Shown: in pieces, positions 25,683 to 34,649 of the stretch
Layout: each line of letters starts with the position of its first letter
Numbering within the stretch: position 1 is the stretch's first letter
NCBI GenBank assembly: GCA_011742915.1
Contig: JAAQTN010000012.1
Coordinates: 1 to 64,000 of the forward strand
Source: Billgrantia desiderata
Lineage (GTDB): Bacteria > Pseudomonadota > Gammaproteobacteria > Pseudomonadales > Halomonadaceae
Reading direction: 5' to 3'
Length of the DNA stretch: 64,000 nt
Made by a program: the position numbers and the translations under genes
The notes under the pieces: model-generated
Database searches by the model: none
Told to the model about the DNA's origin: nothing
What the model saw: the letters and a program-made list of their open reading frames with translations, nothing else

Positions 25683-26503
25683 GTGACGACCACAGCCGCT
25701 GCCGGGTTCCGGTGGACGTGCGCCGGGCCGGCAGCGCCGAGCGGCTGGAGGACAGCATCGCGGTGGAGACGCCGGTGGCGCTGGTCTACAACGGCATCTC
25801 CCATGCGGTGATGATGGCCACGCCGGACGATCTCGACGACTTCGCCCTCGGCTTCAGCCTCACCGAGGGCATCCTGCACACGCCGGATGAACTTTACGCC
25901 ATCGAGGTGCGCCAGGAGGACGGCGGCATTGCTGTCCATCTGGAGATCGCCACCCAGCGCTTCATGGAGCTCAAGCAGCGCCGCCGCAGCATGGCCGGGC
26001 GCACCGGCTGCGGGCTGTGCGGCACCGAGTCGCTGGAGCAGGCGATCCGTCCGGTGGCCGCGGTGACCGCACCGGTGGTCTCCGACGGTGCCATTCAGCA
26101 GGCGCTGGAAGCGCTGAAGTGGCACCAGCCGCTGCAGCGCGAAACCGGCGCCACCCATGGCGCCGCCTGGTGCGACCTCGGCGGGCAGATCCAACTGGCG
26201 CGTGAAGACGTCGGTCGCCACAACGCCCTGGACAAGCTGATCGGCGCCATGCTGAGTCGTCGTATCCCGGTGGAGGATGGCTTTGCGCTGGTCTCCAGCC
26301 GGGCCAGCTACGAGATGGTGCAGAAGTGCGCCAGCGCCGGCATCGGCTGTCTCGTCGCCGTCTCGGCCCCCACCTCGCTCGCCATCGAGCAGGCACGCCA
26401 GGCCGGCCTGCTGCTGGTCGGCTTCGCCCGCACGGGGCGCCACGTCATCTATCATCAGCCGGCACGCGAAGCCGTGCCGGTCGTTCAAGTCAGCGGAGGT
26501 TGA
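25679..26503 (+). CDS. fdsC: FdsC/FdhD: sulfurtransferase for formate dehydrogenase maturation
   Basis: A 274-residue FdhD-family protein. It has the CxxC active-site loop (C111-G-L-C114 within TGCGLCGTES), REDVGRHNALDKLIG and VSSRASYEMVQKCA. FdhD proteins transfer sulfur from IscS to the molybdenum cofactor of formate dehydrogenase. Placed between fdsA and fdsD, with an ATGA overlap with fdsA. It may also serve the FdoG enzyme encoded 11 kb away, because no other fdhD is in the window. Confidence 0.92.
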   Translation: MSDDHSRCRVPVDVRRAGSAERLEDSIAVETPVALVYNGISHAVMMATPDDLDDFALGFSLTEGILHTPDELYAIEVRQEDGGIAVHLEIATQRFMELKQRRRSMAGRTGCGLCGTESLEQAIRPVAAVTAPVVSDGAIQQALEALKWHQPLQRETGATHGAAWCDLGGQIQLAREDVGRHNALDKLIGAMLSRRIPVEDGFALVSSRASYEMVQKCASAGIGCLVAVSAPTSLAIEQARQAGLLLVGFARTGRHVIYHQPAREAVPVVQVSGG

Positions 26504-26510
26504 AGTCGCC

Positions 26511-26756
26511 ATGAGCCGCAGTCAGCTCGATACCCTGATCCACATGGCGAATCAGATCGCCGCCAACAACGCTCACTACGGCGATGATGCCGCCGAGCGC
26601 GTGTATACCCACCTGAAGAAGTTCTGGGCGCGCAGCATGAAGCGCCAGATCGTCGACTATCTCCAGCAGGACGGCAGCGAGCTGTCGCCCCTGGCCCGGC
26701 AGGCCATCGAGCGGCTGGCACAGAGCCAGAGTGAGACACATTCGGCGAGCGCCTGA
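26511..26756 (+). CDS. fdsD: FdsD: formate dehydrogenase delta subunit
   Basis: An 81-residue helical protein with the DUF/FdsD features LIHMANQIAANNAHYG and HLKKFWARSMKRQIVDYL. It is a small accessory subunit of the FdsABG complex. GGAGG lies ten bases before the ATG. Last gene of the operon. Confidence 0.88.
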   Translation: MSRSQLDTLIHMANQIAANNAHYGDDAAERVYTHLKKFWARSMKRQIVDYLQQDGSELSPLARQAIERLAQSQSETHSASA

Positions 26757-26828
26757 CGCCCGATACCGGTCTTTCCTTCGCTTTTTCAACGAAAGGAGGC
26801 GAGTCCCTCTTTTGCCTTAGCGTGCCTA

Positions 26829-26837
26829 TGGTATATT
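26829..26837 (+). promoter_or_regulatory. Extended -10 promoter candidate before the L,D-transpeptidase gene
   Basis: TGGTATATT contains an extended TG element and a near-consensus -10 hexamer (TATATT, 26832-26837). No good -35 is seen. It would give a leader of about 160 bases, in which no riboswitch could be recognised. Confidence 0.4.
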
Positions 26838-27004
26838 CGGCCCACGCGTCTCATGGTTCGGTCGGCGACCTTGTTCCCAGCCCCATGTGACGAGATCCCC
26901 TCGAAGGGAGGCGTGCCATATCTTCATGGTACGGGCCATGGCGGGTCCGAATAATTCGATCGGCTCGAGTCGACGATAACTCCACTACGCACGGGCAGGG
27001 GCTC

Positions 27005-27664
27005 ATGAACAGGCCATTCTTCCAGGCTGCCGCCTTGACGGCAGGCTTCTTCGCGTTTGGGCCGGCGGCCCAGGCCAATATTCCCGAATCTTCTCATAAT
27101 CTCAATGGCGTGATGCCGGACACGCCGACGCTGTGGCAGGTGCTGGACGCGGTGGCGCAGCCCGAAGGGCTGACCGCCGACGAGGTGTGGCTCAGCATCG
27201 ACCTGCGCAACCGCCGGGTGCGGGTGATGCGCGGCGAGCATGAGATCAAGCGCATCGAGCATCTCGCCTTCGGTGCCGGCGGGGCGGCGCCGCTGCGCGC
27301 CAAGGGCAGCTCGATGACACCGATCGGCGAGTTCCGCGTCGACCGCATCAACCGTGCCTCGCGCTTCGGCCTGTTCTTCGGCTTCGACTACCCCAACGCC
27401 CAGGTCGCCGAAGAAGCCCTGCGCAGCGGCAAGATCACCATGCAGGAGTACTGGTACATCGAGAACTACCGGGCACGCCACGGGCGGGCACCGCATACCA
27501 CGGCGCTGGGCGGGTTGATCGGGATTCATGGCCTGGGGCAGGGCGACCCCGAGATCCATCGCAGCTTCGATTGGACCGAGGGCTGCGTGGCGGTCAGCAA
27601 CGAGGAGATTCGTGCGCTCGACCCGTGGCTGCGCATCGGCACGCGGGTGGTGATCAAGGGCTAG
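27005..27664 (+). CDS. L,D-transpeptidase (YkuD family), exported
   Basis: A 219-residue protein with a signal peptide (FQAAALTAGFFAFGPAAQA). The YkuD domain has the catalytic pair in GIHGLGQG and the nucleophile Cys194 in TEGCVAVSN. Such enzymes form 3-3 cross-links in peptidoglycan or attach proteins to it. There is no LysM or SPOR domain. It stands alone between the fds operon and the selC islet; the distal att copy begins 27 bp after its stop. Confidence 0.88.
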   Translation: MNRPFFQAAALTAGFFAFGPAAQANIPESSHNLNGVMPDTPTLWQVLDAVAQPEGLTADEVWLSIDLRNRRVRVMRGEHEIKRIEHLAFGAGGAAPLRAKGSSMTPIGEFRVDRINRASRFGLFFGFDYPNAQVAEEALRSGKITMQEYWYIENYRARHGRAPHTTALGGLIGIHGLGQGDPEIHRSFDWTEGCVAVSNEEIRALDPWLRIGTRVVIKG

Positions 27665-27690
27665 CGCCAAGCCTTGCGTCAATAGGGGGA

Positions 27691-27705
27691 GCTGGCGGAA
27701 GAGCG
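27691..27705. repeat. Distal attachment-site copy of the selC 3' end
   Basis: Fifteen bases identical to 31052-31066 (selC acceptor stem 3' strand plus CCA). No tRNA-like sequence continues beyond it, so it is an att scar and not a second tRNA. Confidence 0.8.
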
Positions 27706-27732
27706 CTGGCCTAATGCGTATGCAGTCCTCTA

Positions 27733-27773
<41 letters not shown>

Positions 27774-27880
27774 CGACGGCGGCCTGCGAATTCGTAGCGC
27801 GAAGCGGATCGTGACCAGTTTCCCGATGAGGACCTCGGCCCCGATTGGCCCGAACAGGTGCGCATGATCGGCAAGGTTTT

Positions 27881-27908
27881 TTGGTATAGCGTGCTGATGC
27901 ATGATATA
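27881..27908 (+). promoter_or_regulatory. Sigma-70-type promoter candidate for the ATPase-STAS pair
   Basis: TTGGTA (27881-27886) and GATATA (27903-27908) are separated by 16 bases, ending 34 bases before the ATPase start. Preceding T-run at 27877-27882. Moderate match. Confidence 0.4.
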
Positions 27909-27942
27909 GGAAGCCGCAAAAAATGGTTCAGCAGGGGCAAGC

Positions 27943-28911
27943 ATGGCAGAACTTGGTGTGATCACGGCATTGCGCAAGCAGCAGGCACTCGTGCCTGAGC
28001 ACGGCGGCAGCCTGATCATCCCGGCAGGTTTCGTCACGCCGGGCTTCATAGCGACGGCGACATGCCTTGGTAATTCCCGGGAGGTCTCAGGCTTAACCTA
28101 CCGGGACGAGAGACATGAAGGGCTTTTTGAGGCGATGCAGGTCCCTTTCTTGCTGACCGGTGTGGATGGCTACCTTCATGCTCGTGTCAACCAGGGGACG
28201 CACTATAGTCCTGTGCAGATATTACAAGACGCCAACGACGTTGACCGAGCGACGTCGGAAACCAACGGCTGCATCCGGGCGCATGTTGATAGACTACCAG
28301 GGATAAACAAACTCTGTGATGTAATCGGGGAGCTTCACGATAATGTGCGGGCTCACGCCGAAGGAACGGGCTTTTCCATGTCGCTCTGCTGGAACCAATA
28401 CGGCGACGAGGACAAACGGGTTATCGAATTCGCCGTGGCGGACTCCGGCCAAGGGTTCCTGCGAGAGTGCCGTAGGCGCGGTATTGAGGCAGTCACTGAT
28501 GACGAGACGGCGATACGCTGGTGCTTGACCCCTCGTAACTCGACGAAGGACAGGGACCACGATGAGTTCGCTCAACAGCAGCCAGAGGATGCCATGGGCA
28601 ATCCCTTCGGTGCGGGCCTGGAGACTCGGCGCTGGCATAATGGCAATCACCACCAAGGCCTAGGCCTCGCGCACTTGATGAGCCTGGTGAGTGCTTACAA
28701 CGGCGAGATGTGGTTGGCATCTGGTGAAAGGGTACTGGTCTCCAATACGAGAACCCGAAACGCTGATGAAATCGGCAACTTTGTTGCGGTGCCACATTGG
28801 CAAGGTGTGATAATAGCGTGTAGATTAAAAATCAGCGAGCTTGGTCGAAACATCGAAGAAGAGCCACTGACAGAGGATGTCGAGAACCTTCTCGACGATT
28901 TGCTGTTCTAA
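27943..28911 (+). CDS. GHKL (histidine-kinase-like) ATPase, islet gene 1
   Basis: A 322-residue cytosolic protein. The N-terminal ~100 residues are of no known type to me. The GHKL ATP-binding domain follows, with an N box (E130-x3-N134), G1 box D167-S-G-Q-G171 and G2 box G239-L-G241 (HHQGLGLAHL). No dimerisation/phosphoacceptor His domain, transmembrane segment or receiver is present, so this is not a classical sensor kinase. It resembles stand-alone ATPases of the anti-sigma/RsbW kind or MutL/Hsp90-like switches. AGGGG precedes the ATG. Followed 40 bp later by a STAS-like gene. Base composition and codon use are less GC-biased than in the flanking genes. Confidence 0.75.
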   Translation: MAELGVITALRKQQALVPEHGGSLIIPAGFVTPGFIATATCLGNSREVSGLTYRDERHEGLFEAMQVPFLLTGVDGYLHARVNQGTHYSPVQILQDANDVDRATSETNGCIRAHVDRLPGINKLCDVIGELHDNVRAHAEGTGFSMSLCWNQYGDEDKRVIEFAVADSGQGFLRECRRRGIEAVTDDETAIRWCLTPRNSTKDRDHDEFAQQQPEDAMGNPFGAGLETRRWHNGNHHQGLGLAHLMSLVSAYNGEMWLASGERVLVSNTRTRNADEIGNFVAVPHWQGVIIACRLKISELGRNIEEEPLTEDVENLLDDLLF

Positions 28912-28951
28912 GGCACTCACCAAGCCGCACTCATAACGGGGGCGATGGACT

Positions 28952-29239
28952 ATGACTAAAACTTTGAAATATAAAGGCTCCTTGGCAAACCGAACCGCTG
29001 CCGCACAGGAGCGAGCTCAGATCGAAGCGCTTGCCCAGCAGGGCGAGCAGGTGATCCTCGACTACAGCGAGGTGATCTCGCTCTCTGGCTCGTATGCTGA
29101 CGAGCTCTTTGGCGTGTTCACCCAGCGCCATGGGACTCAAGCGTTGAGATCCAGCCTGAAGGTAAAAGGTGCCAGCCAACCGGTGGCGCACGCCATTGGC
29201 TTGGCGATTCAGCACCGAATGCCAGCCAGCGCCGCCTGA
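28952..29239 (+). CDS. STAS-like protein (DUF4325), islet gene 2
   Basis: A 95-residue single-domain protein. The segment QVILDYSEVISLSGSYADELFG has the strand-turn-helix form of STAS/anti-anti-sigma-like DUF4325 proteins, where VILDYS-like strands precede the Ser-rich loop. Such proteins commonly pair with an adjacent GHKL ATPase, analogous to the RsbV/RsbW partner switch. No other domain. A terminator follows 31 bp after the stop, so genes 1 and 2 form a two-gene operon separate from gene 3. Confidence 0.75.
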   Translation: MTKTLKYKGSLANRTAAAQERAQIEALAQQGEQVILDYSEVISLSGSYADELFGVFTQRHGTQALRSSLKVKGASQPVAHAIGLAIQHRMPASAA

Positions 29240-29269
29240 CCGCCTGATCCTCTCCTGCTGAGGACAAAG

Positions 29270-29293
29270 ACCCGCCCACCGAGGCGGGTTTTT
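29270..29293 (+). terminator. Rho-independent terminator after the STAS-like gene
   Basis: ACCCGCC / GGCGGGT (29270-29276 with 29283-29289) with a six-base loop, then a run of T. Confidence 0.9.
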
Positions 29294-29376
29294 TGTAAGC
29301 GATCCCCTACATCGCATCGCGGCTGGCTATGGCAAGCTAACCGTTCGATTACATAAGGGAACGATAGGGGAAAGCT

Positions 29377-30921
29377 ATGTCTGAAGGCGCAATCGTCCTG
29401 CTGGTAATGCTCGGTCTGATCCTGTCCGGCTGGGTACTGGCTCTGCTCTACCGGCATAAGGTCAAGCAGAAGGACACGGAAATTGACCACATCCGCAAGT
29501 CGGTCGAGCATCTATGGCAATACGAGGAAATCCACAACGCCAGCGAACAGGCTCGACAGCTAGTCAGCCAGGCCGAGGAAGATGCCCGCCAAACACGACG
29601 ACAAGCCGCCGAGGTCGAATTGCAGTCCCAGCGGGCAGCCGAGCGACTGCGTCAGGAGGCCGAACTGGAAAGGCAGCGCATCCTCAGCGATGGGCGTGCC
29701 CAAGGCAAGGATGCCCGGGAGAAGGCTGAGGCCGTGATAGCCCGGGCTGATGAGCAGGCACGCCAGATCATCGACGATGCGCGCCGACAGGCGGAGGAGA
29801 CTGCCGGCAACGCGCTGAAGGCCGTAGAGGACGCCAAGCTTTACGAGCGGACCGCCAAGGCCATGCGTAACATCATCGAAGGCTATCACGACGACTACAT
29901 CGTGCCCAATGCCAGCCTGCTTGATGACCTGGCCGAGGACTTCTCCCACAAAGATGCCGGCGAGAAGCTCAAGCAGGCACGGAAGCACAGCCGGGACATG
30001 GCCAAGAACGGTCGAGCAGGTGACTGCGACTATAAGGAAGCGGTGCGCCGCGAGTACGCTATTCACTTCGCCGTCGACGCCTTCAACGGTAAGGTTGACT
30101 CCACTCTCTCCAAGGTAAAGCACGACAACTACGGCAAGCTACGACAGGCGATCCTCGACGCCTTCGCCGTGGTGAACCACAACGGTAAGCCGTTCAAGAA
30201 TGCCCGCATCACAGACCTCTACCTACAGGCCCGGCTGGAGGAGCTGAGGTGGGCAGTGGCTGCCATGGAGCTGCGTCGGATCGAGCAGGAAGAGCAGCGC
30301 GAGATCCGCGAGCAGATGCGCGAGGAGGAGAAGGCTCGACGAGACATTGAAAAGGCGCTCAAGCAGGCCGAGAAGGAAGAGCGCATGCTGGCTAAGGCCA
30401 TGGAAGAGGCTCGCAAGCAGTTAGAGAACGCTAACGATGAGGAGCGTGCCCAGTTCCAGGCGAGGCTGTCCGAGCTTGAGCAGCAATTGGAAGAGGCCGA
30501 GTCACGTGGCCAGCGGGCCCTGTCCATGGCACAACAGACTAAGCGTGGCCATGTCTACATCATCTCCAATATTGGCTCGTTCGGAGAGAACGTGTTCAAG
30601 ATCGGCATGACCCGCCGGCTGGAACCACTCGACCGCGTGCGGGAGCTGGGTGATGCCAGCGTGCCGTTCTCTTTCGACGTACATGCCATGATTTATTCTG
30701 AGGACGCCCCGACCCTTGAGCGCGAACTGCATCGCCAGTTCGCTGAACATCAGGTCAATCGCATCAATCCCCGCAAGGAGTTCTTCAACGTGCCGCTGGC
30801 TGAAGTCCGTGAAGCTATTGAGGAAGAGGGGCTTGAGGTGCACTGGACCATGGCCGCCGAGGCTTGGGAGTACCGCGAATCCAAAGCACTCGCCGAGCGC
30901 CAGCTTCAAGCGGTCTCCTGA
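29377..30921 (+). CDS. Membrane-anchored coiled-coil protein with DUF4041 and T5orf172 (GIY-YIG-like) domains, islet gene 3
   Basis: A 514-residue protein. Residues ~5-26 are a single membrane helix (IVLLVMLGLILSGWVLALLY). A long charged coiled coil follows (~35-155). A middle DUF4041-like globular part lies at ~155-300 (VPNASLLDDLAEDF, AVRREYAIHFAVDAFN). A second coiled coil covers ~290-385. The C-terminal ~110 residues are T5orf172: G391-HVYIIS, FKIGMTRRLEPLDRVREL, then LERELHRQF and FFNVPL. T5orf172 belongs to the GIY-YIG nuclease superfamily, and DUF4041-T5orf172 proteins recur on phages and islands. Own promoter probable after the preceding terminator; GGGGAAAG precedes the ATG. Biochemical function unknown. 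Confidence 0.78.
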   Translation: MSEGAIVLLVMLGLILSGWVLALLYRHKVKQKDTEIDHIRKSVEHLWQYEEIHNASEQARQLVSQAEEDARQTRRQAAEVELQSQRAAERLRQEAELERQRILSDGRAQGKDAREKAEAVIARADEQARQIIDDARRQAEETAGNALKAVEDAKLYERTAKAMRNIIEGYHDDYIVPNASLLDDLAEDFSHKDAGEKLKQARKHSRDMAKNGRAGDCDYKEAVRREYAIHFAVDAFNGKVDSTLSKVKHDNYGKLRQAILDAFAVVNHNGKPFKNARITDLYLQARLEELRWAVAAMELRRIEQEEQREIREQMREEEKARRDIEKALKQAEKEERMLAKAMEEARKQLENANDEERAQFQARLSELEQQLEEAESRGQRALSMAQQTKRGHVYIISNIGSFGENVFKIGMTRRLEPLDRVRELGDASVPFSFDVHAMIYSEDAPTLERELHRQFAEHQVNRINPRKEFFNVPLAEVREAIEEEGLEVHWTMAAEAWEYRESKALAERQLQAVS

Positions 30922-30945
30922 CACTCCATTTCTTTGGCTCCATTG

Positions 30946-30970
30946 AACCCGCCCGCAGCGGCGGGTTTTT
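30946..30970 (+). terminator. Rho-independent terminator after islet gene 3
   Basis: AACCCGCC / GGCGGGTT (30946-30953 with 30960-30967), six-base loop, then TTT. It lies 25 bp past the stop. Confidence 0.88.
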
Positions 30971-31053
30971 CGCCCGGATATTTTCTGTGCTCTGAGGTAG
31001 TCGGGATGGGGAAGGGCAGAGTAGAGAGGCAGAGAGTGCCTTACCATGAGGGC

Positions 31054-31149
31054 TGGCGGAAGAGCGTGGGAGTCGAACCCACCAGGGACCGCTGGCAGCC
31101 CCTGCCAGATTTGAAGTCTGGCCGCCCCACCGGGGGTCGATCCTCTTCC
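31054..31149 (-). tRNA. selC: tRNA-Sec (anticodon TCA)
   Basis: A 96-nt tRNA with all tRNA-Sec marks: anticodon loop CTTCAAA, a long variable arm (AGGGGCTGCCAGCGGTCCCT), T-loop TTCGACT, and encoded GCCA. The anticodon stem is 6 bp and the acceptor arm is of the extended 8-bp type. At pair 8 the bases are G and G, so only seven acceptor pairs form. It lies 8 bp after selB on the same strand. Its 3' end (31052-31066 with flank) is the proximal copy of the islet repeat. Confidence 0.95.
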
Positions 31150-31157
31150 TTGAGTCG

Positions 31158-33083
31158 TTAACGCCACATCTCGGCGTTGCGTATCACGCGCTCGTCTCCG
31201 ATACGGCGCGTGTAGCCTACCTTATCAAAGAATTCGAGTATGTGTATGGCCAGCTTGCGGCCGGTGCCGACGCGGTCGCGAAAGGCGGCTGCGCGGATCC
31301 TGCCGTGCTCGCGCTCCAGCGCCTGCACGATGGCGGCCATCTCGGCCACCGTGGCGGCCGGATAGAAGTGGTCGCGGCGTACCTGGTAGAGCCGGCCGAG
31401 GCGGGCGCAGGCGTTGAGCGCCTCGCGGATGCGGCCTTCGTCTAGGCTTTCGCTCGCTGCCAGGTCGCGCACCCGCGGCGGCTGGAAGCGTGCGGCGACG
31501 ATGCGCGGCGCGAGCCGCTGCCACAGCGCCTCGTCCGCCTCGCTCAGGCTGGCGTGGTGGCCGGGCTGGGCGACGAAGGGGCCGTGGGCGACCAGCTTGC
31601 CGGTGGCCACCAGCCGCTCGATCAGCTGCCGGCCCGTCGTCTCGGGCAGCTGCGGCGCGGCCTGGCGAGTCAGCCGGCCGCGCTCGGTGCCCAGCATCGA
31701 GGGCTCGCGCTCGTGGTTGGCAGCCACGCTGTCGAGCAGCCGGGCTTCCAGGGCCGCGATGGCCTCGGCGGAGAAGGCGCGGAGCTGCCCTCGACTCGGC
31801 AGCGTAACGCCGCCCAGCGCCGCCACCGCGTCGACCAGCGCCGCCGGCTCGAGGTTGGCGTTGCGCGCCAGGGCGTCGAGATCGATGCCGGCAGGCTGCA
31901 GGCGTAGCCCGGCTTCCAGCGCCGGTGCCAGGTCGAGCGGCGTGCTGTCGGCGCAGCGGGCCAGGGCGGCGAGCCAGGCCAGCCGTTCGGGACGGCGCTG
32001 GCCGCGGCGCGGCGGGTCGCCCTCCAGCACCGTGGCCCCGCCCAGGGTGATGCCTGCGGCAGGATCGCGAATCACGCAGCGGTCGCCCAGGCAGGCGTGT
32101 ACCGGTTCCTCCAGTACCAGTTGGCCCAGCATGCTCTCACCGGGGGCGAGGTGCTGGCCTTCCAGCAACGAGAGGCGCCCGCTATAGCGGCCCACGCCCA
32201 GGTGCACCTGCACCGGCGTCCAGTGCTTCACGCCGGGGGCCGAGTCGAGCAGTCGTAGCGCCACGTCCAGGCGTCGCAGTGGCGGTGCGTCGAGCGCCTC
32301 GGCAACGAGCCAGTCGCCGCGTCGAATGAGATCGCGGTCGATGTCGGCGCCGGCCAGGTTGAGCGCCACGCGGTCGCCCTGGTGCGCCCGGTCGCTCTCG
32401 CGGTGCTGGCGGCGCAGGCCGCGCACCCTGGCCTTATGGCCGCCGAGGGCCAGGCGTAGCGTGTCGCCCTCGTTCACTTGGCCGGCCAGTGCGGTACCGG
32501 TCACCACCACGCCGGCGCCGCGCTTGGTGAAGACCCGGTCGACGACGAAGCGGAAATGGCCGCGCACGGCGGTGTCGCGCTGCATCGCGGCCATCGCCCA
32601 CAGCCGTTCGCGCAGGGCATCCACCCCTTCGCCGCTTGTGCTCGACACCTCGTGGAGCGGTGCCTCGGCCAGCGGCGTATCGGCCAGCAGGGCGGCGATC
32701 TCCTCGCGTACCTGGCGGCGGCGCGCGGCATCGACCCGGTCGACCTTGGTCAGTGCCACCAGGCCGCGGTCGAGTCCCAGCAGCGAGAGGATCTGCAGGT
32801 GTTCGACGGTCTGCGGCATCACGCCGTCGTCGGCAGCCACCACCAGCAGCACCGTATCGACCCCGGCGCTGCCTGCCACCATGTGATGCAGGAAGCGCAC
32901 GTGACCGGGCACGTCGACGAAGCCGAGCTCGACGCCCTCGGCCACCTCGGGATAGGCGAAGCCGGGCTCGATGGTCAGGCCGCGGGCCTTCTCTTCCTTC
33001 AGCCGGTCGGTATCGATACCGGTGAGCTGCCGGATCAGGGCGGTCTTGCCGTGGTCGACGTGGCCGGCGGTGCCGACGATCAC
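31158..33083 (-). CDS. selB: SelB: selenocysteine-specific elongation factor
   Basis: A 641-residue translation factor. The N-terminal GTPase has [26 protein letters not shown] and a TKVDR motif. Domain 2/3 barrels follow ([17 protein letters not shown]). The C-terminal winged helices (~380-640) include [16 protein letters not shown], which binds the SECIS RNA. It delivers Sec-tRNA to UGA codons marked by a SECIS hairpin. The start is GTG 33083 with GGAGG six bases upstream; it overlaps the selA stop by four bases (GTGA). A longer open frame upstream lies in selA and is not part of the protein. Confidence 0.93.
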   Translation of the reverse strand: MIVGTAGHVDHGKTALIRQLTGIDTDRLKEEKARGLTIEPGFAYPEVAEGVELGFVDVPGHVRFLHHMVAGSAGVDTVLLVVAADDGVMPQTVEHLQILSLLGLDRGLVALTKVDRVDAARRRQVREEIAALLADTPLAEAPLHEVSSTSGEGVDALRERLWAMAAMQRDTAVRGHFRFVVDRVFTKRGAGVVVTGTALAGQVNEGDTLRLALGGHKARVRGLRRQHRESDRAHQGDRVALNLAGADIDRDLIRRGDWLVAEALDAPPLRRLDVALRLLDSAPGVKHWTPVQVHLGVGRYSGRLSLLEGQHLAPGESMLGQLVLEEPVHACLGDRCVIRDPAAGITLGGATVLEGDPPRRGQRRPERLAWLAALARCADSTPLDLAPALEAGLRLQPAGIDLDALARNANLEPAALVDAVAALGGVTLPSRGQLRAFSAEAIAALEARLLDSVAANHEREPSMLGTERGRLTRQAAPQLPETTGRQLIERLVATGKLVAHGPFVAQPGHHASLSEADEALWQRLAPRIVAARFQPPRVRDLAASESLDEGRIREALNACARLGRLYQVRRDHFYPAATVAEMAAIVQALEREHGRIRAAAFRDRVGTGRKLAIHILEFFDKVGYTRRIGDERVIRNAEMWR

Positions 33084-34540
33084 GCTTGGCCTCCCGGCGG
33101 GGCCGCGCCATAGAGGCGGGGCAGCTGCTCCAACTGACCGAGGAAGGCGGCGATTTCCGCCTCGCCGGCCAGGCAGCGCAGGTCGAGCAGCAGGGCGCCG
33201 TCGTTGAGGCGCCCGATGACCGGGCGCGGCAGCCGGCGCAGGGCGGCTTCCAGGCGCTGCAGCTGACGCTCGCGCTGGCGTCGCTGCTCGGCGCGGGGGC
33301 GCCATGTCAGGGCCCGGCTGGGCAGCCGATCCACCGGCAGCGAGCCGCTACCGAGCTGGCTGGCGCAGGGGGCGAGCGTCACCTTGAAGTCGCTGAGTAG
33401 ATCGACCGCATGGGGCAGCAGGCGCTCGCCGGTGGCGACGATCTCCGCCTCGGCGCGGGACAGCAGCGCCAGGGTGGGGATGTCGCGCTCGGGGGCGTCG
33501 CTGTCGCGGTAAAGGCGCAGGGTGGCCTCCAGCGCCGCCAGGGTGAGCTTGTCCAGGCGCAGGGCGCGCTTGAGCGGGTGGCGCTTGATGGTGGCGATGG
33601 CTTCCCGGCGACCGACGATGATGCCTGCCTGGGGGCCGCCGAGCAGCTTGTCGCCGCTGAAGGTGACCACGTCGGCGCCGGCGGCGATGGCGTCATTCGG
33701 CTGCGCCTCGTAGGGCAGCCCCAGGGCGGTGAAGTCGGCCAGCGCGCCGCTGCCCAGGTCGACCAGCAGGGGGACGCCGTGAGCGTGGGCGATCTCGGCC
33801 AGCGTGGACTCCGGCACGCTCTTGGTGAAGCCGGTGATGGCGTAGTTGGAGGTGTGGGCCTTGACGATCAGCCCGGTGTGCTCGCCGATGGCGGACGCGA
33901 AGTCCTGTGGGTGGGTGCGGTTGGTGGCGCCCACCTCGCGCAGCCGGCAGCCGGCCGCCTGCATGATGTCGGGCATGCGGAAGGCGCCGCCGATCTCGAT
34001 CAGCTCGCCGCGGGAGATCAGCGCCTCGCGTCCGGCCCCCAGGGCGCCCAGCGCCAGCAGCACGGCACCGGCGTTGTTGTTGACCACGGTGGCGGCCTCG
34101 GCGCCGGTCAGCTCGCACAGCAGGTCCTCGACCAGGCGGTCGCGGTCGCCGCGCCCGCCATCCTCCAGGTCGTATTCCAGCGCCGTGGGGTGGCGCGCGG
34201 CATCGGTCATGGCGGCGATGGCGGCCTCGGCGAGGGTGGAGCGGCCCAGGTTGGTGTGGATCACGGTGCCGGTGAGGTTGAACACCGCGCGGGAAGCCGG
34301 GCGGGCCAGCTCGGTGAGCCGCGCCAGCGCGGTGGCGGCCAGGACGTCGCCGTCGGCAATCTCGCCGGCCTTCCGGTCACCGGTGAGCTGCTCACGGGCC
34401 TCGTCCAGGGTCTGGCGCACCGCACGCCGCACGAGGCGGTGGCCATGGCGGGCACGGGCCGCGGCCACGGCGGGGTGGGCCAGCAGGGTATCCACTGCGG
34501 GCAGGCTGCGTCGAACGTCCATTGTCGTGCTCATGTCCAT
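33080..34540 (-). CDS. selA: SelA: L-seryl-tRNA(Sec) selenium transferase
   Basis: A 486-residue PLP enzyme. The PLP lysine is K298 in [13 protein letters not shown]. Other motifs are [28 protein letters not shown] and [18 protein letters not shown]. It converts Ser-tRNA(Sec) to Sec-tRNA(Sec) using selenophosphate. The protein is slightly longer than E. coli SelA at the C-terminus. ATG 34540 is used; an ATG two codons on is possible. It sits 109 bp after fdhE in the same minus-strand row. selD, which makes selenophosphate, is not in the window. Confidence 0.93.
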   Translation of the reverse strand: MDMSTTMDVRRSLPAVDTLLAHPAVAAARARHGHRLVRRAVRQTLDEAREQLTGDRKAGEIADGDVLAATALARLTELARPASRAVFNLTGTVIHTNLGRSTLAEAAIAAMTDAARHPTALEYDLEDGGRGDRDRLVEDLLCELTGAEAATVVNNNAGAVLLALGALGAGREALISRGELIEIGGAFRMPDIMQAAGCRLREVGATNRTHPQDFASAIGEHTGLIVKAHTSNYAITGFTKSVPESTLAEIAHAHGVPLLVDLGSGALADFTALGLPYEAQPNDAIAAGADVVTFSGDKLLGGPQAGIIVGRREAIATIKRHPLKRALRLDKLTLAALEATLRLYRDSDAPERDIPTLALLSRAEAEIVATGERLLPHAVDLLSDFKVTLAPCASQLGSGSLPVDRLPSRALTWRPRAEQRRQRERQLQRLEAALRRLPRPVIGRLNDGALLLDLRCLAGEAEIAAFLGQLEQLPRLYGAAPPGGQA

Positions 34541-34649
34541 GTCGGAGCGATCATCCCTCGGTCAGCGAGGGTGGCGTTGCCAGGCGCCTAAGCGCACTGT
34601 GGCTCCCTATGGCATAGCATGTCCGACCGCGCGGCGTCCAACCGCCGGC

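Noticed and set aside
33084-33305. N-terminal extension of SelB
   Set aside because: The frame is open but lies in selA, is Ala/Pro/Arg-rich and lacks a ribosome site; GTG 33083 with GGAGG starts the conserved GTPase domain.
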